Shown here piece after piece: positions 6,684-8,934 of a stretch of 8,934 nucleotides of DNA. The position numbers were made by a program, and so were the translations under genes. The stretch covers positions 1-8,934 of the forward strand of contig CAXPJI010000038.1 in the NCBI GenBank assembly GCA_964217345.1, in the 5' to 3' direction. The stretch is from UBA3478 sp964217345 (lineage in GTDB: Bacteria; Bacteroidota; Bacteroidia; Flavobacteriales; Flavobacteriaceae). The notes beneath the pieces were generated by a model. The model did no database searches and was not told the DNA's origin. It saw only the letters and a program-made list of their open reading frames with translations. Every line of letters begins with the position of its first letter. Positions within the stretch are counted from its first letter, which is position 1.

Positions 6684-8035
6684 ATATTTCAAATAAGCCA
6701 AGCCCAAAATTCGATTTTGATAAGTACCGGTCTGGGAATCGCATTTTTAGTATGGACTATTACAAGCAATTCAATCGATTCTTGCTGGTATTCTTCGCCA
6801 TTTTATTCGTCTTCATGTTCTTACCCTGGACACAGAATATTACCGGTCAAGGTTATTTAACTACACTTGAACCAGACAAACGTCCACAAACCGTGCAATC
6901 CCCTATTCCTGGAAGAATTGAGGAGTGGTTTGTACGCGAAGGAGATTTTGTAACCAAAGGGGACACCATCCTGCGTATTTCAGAAGTTAAAAGTGAGTAT
7001 TTCGATCCCCAATTATTGCAGCGTACAAGCGAGCAACTCGAAGCAAAGAAAGGTGCGGTTCTTGCTTATTTAGACAAGATTGAGGCCCTAGAAGCACAAT
7101 TAGCCGCATTAGAGTCTGAGCTAAATCTCAAATTAAATCAAGCCCAAAACAAACTGTCACAAACCGTATTATATGTACAGAATGACAGCATTAAATTCGA
7201 AGCTGCCAAAACCGATCAATCAATTGCTCAAACTCGCTTAGAAAGGGAGTTGAGTCTTTATGAAAAAGGACTAAAATCAACACGGGAGGTTGAGGAAAAG
7301 CGACTGAAACTAAGAGAAACTGAAGCCAAGTATATCGGAGCAGAGAATAATTTTCAAAATGCCAAAAACGAAGTAGCTATTGCACGCCTAGAAATCGACC
7401 GAATTCAAGCAGAGTTTATGGATAAACTATCGAAGACTCGATCTGATCTAGCGACGGCCAAATCGAATCGCTTTGAAGCCGAGGGTGAAGTAGCCAAACT
7501 ATCGAATACCCTTGCCAATTACACTTCAAGAGCTAACCTTGGATATGTGGTCGCCCCGCAATCAGGCTTTATCAATAAGGCAATTAAGGGGGGTATTGGC
7601 GAAACCTTTAAGGAAGGTGATCGTTTGGTTTCTATTATGCCAGATAATTACCAAATGGCTGTTGAGACCTACGTGAGGCCGATTGATATGCCGCTGATCA
7701 AAGTAGGTGAAAAGGCGAGGATTGAATTTGACGGATGGCCTGCTATCGTCTTTAGTGGATGGCCAAACGTATCCTACGGAACCTATGGTGCACGCGTTGT
7801 GGCTATTGAAAGTTTCATCAGCGAAAATAACCTCTATCGAGTACTATTAGCACCAGATCCTGAAGATCATCCATGGCCCAAAGAAGTTCGAATTGGTTCA
7901 GGCGCACGCACAATTGCATTACTAAACAATGTACCGGTGGGTTACGAAATTTGGCGTCAACTCAACGGTTTCCCACCAGAATATTATAGGCCAGAAGCAA
8001 CTAAAACTCCTAAACTTCCTATCAAGATTAAGTAA
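6677..8035 (+). CDS. HlyD-family periplasmic adaptor (membrane fusion protein)
   Basis: 452-residue adaptor that links the inner-membrane ABC exporter to the TolC-type channel. A short cytosolic N-terminus is followed by one membrane anchor (FLLVFFAILFVFMFLPW, 35-51), leaving the rest in the periplasm. The first half of the lipoyl domain is at about 71-102 (SPIPGRIEEWFVREGDFVTK), and the second half at about 289-321 (GYVVAPQSGFINKAI, then GDRLVSI). Between them, 105-285 is a long charged Glu/Lys/Gln/Ala-rich helical hairpin predicted to be a coiled coil, the part that meets TolC. A beta-barrel and membrane-proximal part follow (325-430), with FDGWPAIVFSGWP at 351-363 and the VPVGYEIWRQLNGFPPEYY tail at 419-437. 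The tail is typical of adaptors paired with this kind of ABC exporter. The ATG sits within the ABC stop region (ATGCTAA, 7-base overlap). No anomaly is seen, and the length is normal for HlyD relatives. Confidence 0.92.
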   Translation: MLNISNKPSPKFDFDKYRSGNRIFSMDYYKQFNRFLLVFFAILFVFMFLPWTQNITGQGYLTTLEPDKRPQTVQSPIPGRIEEWFVREGDFVTKGDTILRISEVKSEYFDPQLLQRTSEQLEAKKGAVLAYLDKIEALEAQLAALESELNLKLNQAQNKLSQTVLYVQNDSIKFEAAKTDQSIAQTRLERELSLYEKGLKSTREVEEKRLKLRETEAKYIGAENNFQNAKNEVAIARLEIDRIQAEFMDKLSKTRSDLATAKSNRFEAEGEVAKLSNTLANYTSRANLGYVVAPQSGFINKAIKGGIGETFKEGDRLVSIMPDNYQMAVETYVRPIDMPLIKVGEKARIEFDGWPAIVFSGWPNVSYGTYGARVVAIESFISENNLYRVLLAPDPEDHPWPKEVRIGSGARTIALLNNVPVGYEIWRQLNGFPPEYYRPEATKTPKLPIKIK

Positions 8036-8934
8036 TGAGTAGATTTCTTTTATCATTATTACTGACGGTCTTTCTGTGCAGTACTTCAACGGTAAGGGGG
8101 CAAGAGTCTCTAAGCTTAGAAGAATTCTTGGGTTATGTAAAGGCTTTTCATCCGCTGGTGAAACAAGCAGACATCAAGCTGAGTGAAAGCGAAGCTAAAC
8201 TACTTAAAGCCAGAGGTGCTTTCGATCCCAAACTAGCAGCAGACTTCAACGATAAAACCTTCAAAGGAAGTAATTATTACGAGCGTCTAAGCGCAACCTT
8301 TTCAGTACCTACTTATTACGGCCTCACACTCAAAGGACAATTTAGCGAAGCCGAAGGAGCCTTGATCAACCCTGAGAATACCGTAAGTGGAGATCAACTT
8401 TACGGTGTCGGCGCCTCAATCGATTTAGGAAAAGGACTACTCGCTAACGAGCGTATGACCGCTCTTAAGCAAGCCAAGCGGTTTGTAGACCAAGCAAAAG
8501 AGGAGAATGCACTTCGCGTCAACGAAATTCTACTTGAAGCTACAGATGCCTATCTTGACTGGTATCGAGCCTTTAAGTCCTATGAGATTTTTGACGAGTT
8601 TATCGCTAACGCCAAATTTAGATATGTTGGGGTAAGAGATCGTTTTACTTCGGGTGATCTGGCCGCAATCGACACTACAGAAGCGCGAATTGCCTATCAG
8701 AATAGACTTCTTAGCCAGGAGAAAGCGAGCCTGAAATTGAGAGAAAAAGCACTTAAAGCTTCGAATTATCTATGGATTGAAGACACACCCGTTGAGATTA
8801 AACGGGAAGTAATCCCTGCACTGTCTGAGGAGAATTTTAAAACCCTTTTCTCCATCGAACTTATCGATTTAGAGTCGCATCCAAAACTTAGAGCGCTCGG
8901 ATACAAAACGGACATCCAGCGTTTTGAAAGAAGA
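8035..8934 (+). CDS. TolC-family outer-membrane efflux protein, 3' end outside window
   Basis: First 300 codons of an outer-membrane channel protein; the frame stays open to the last base, and about 150-200 residues are probably missing. The N-terminus is a Sec signal peptide (Arg at 3, hydrophobic FLLSLLLTVFLC at 4-15), with cleavage probably just before Gln23. The mature start SLSLEEFLGYVKAFHPLVKQ (25-44) is the usual opening of outer-membrane efflux proteins, followed by ARGAFDPKL (57-65), common in Bacteroidota members. Residues 163-252 form the first long helical hairpin, with the spaced A/Y/G pattern of the family (EATDAYLDWYRAF, then RFTSGDLAAIDTTEAR). A second repeat starts near 275 with LIDLESHPKLRALG. 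The ATG shares one base with the HlyD stop (TAATG), so translation is coupled. As last visible gene it completes a tripartite conduit with the ABC and HlyD proteins. Confidence 0.9.
   Translation, partial: MSRFLLSLLLTVFLCSTSTVRGQESLSLEEFLGYVKAFHPLVKQADIKLSESEAKLLKARGAFDPKLAADFNDKTFKGSNYYERLSATFSVPTYYGLTLKGQFSEAEGALINPENTVSGDQLYGVGASIDLGKGLLANERMTALKQAKRFVDQAKEENALRVNEILLEATDAYLDWYRAFKSYEIFDEFIANAKFRYVGVRDRFTSGDLAAIDTTEARIAYQNRLLSQEKASLKLREKALKASNYLWIEDTPVEIKREVIPALSEENFKTLFSIELIDLESHPKLRALGYKTDIQRFERR

Overview
This window reads as chromosomal DNA from a member of the Bacteroidota, probably a free-living, perhaps marine, flavobacterium-like organism. The evidence is the style of the proteins (a Tat-exported GH109 enzyme and a TetR-ABC-HlyD-TolC operon of a type common in that phylum), the lack of clear Shine-Dalgarno sequences, and a perfect Bacteroidota-type -7 promoter element (TAnnTTTG). 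The phylum is fairly secure; anything finer is a guess. The window is densely coded: there is no gene-free stretch over 75 bases, and I see no RNA gene, mobile element, repeat array or CRISPR.

The left part (1-4265) looks like a sugar-handling group. It begins with the C-terminal three quarters of a GntP-family permease (1-969, +), whose 3' end overlaps, tail to tail, a GH109-type, NAD-dependent, Tat-exported glycosidase (956-2341, -). Divergent from the glycosidase, across 65 bases, lie a galactokinase-like GHMP sugar kinase (2407-3459, +) and a sugar-1-phosphate nucleotidyltransferase (3456-4265, +), which overlap by 4 bases through a TTG start. The gene order suggests that a released hexosamine, plausibly GalNAc, is phosphorylated at C1 and then converted to a nucleotide sugar. 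The enzyme families are well supported; the substrate is an inference.

The right part (4294-8934) is a separate operon: a TetR-family regulator, an ABC exporter without a peptidase domain, a HlyD-type periplasmic adaptor and a TolC-type outer-membrane protein that runs off the window. All junctions overlap (ATGA, ATGCTAA, TAATG), implying translational coupling. A near-perfect AT-rich palindrome sits on the -7 promoter element just before the TetR gene and is the obvious candidate for a TetR autoregulatory operator. Together the proteins would form an inner-membrane to outer-membrane efflux or type I secretion-like conduit; no cargo gene is visible.

The most unusual molecular feature is the nucleotide-binding domain of the ABC protein. 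It keeps a perfect Walker A but has substitutions in the Q-loop, LSGGQ signature, Walker B Asp, catalytic Glu and H-loop, although the reading frame is intact and no second ABC subunit is present in the window.
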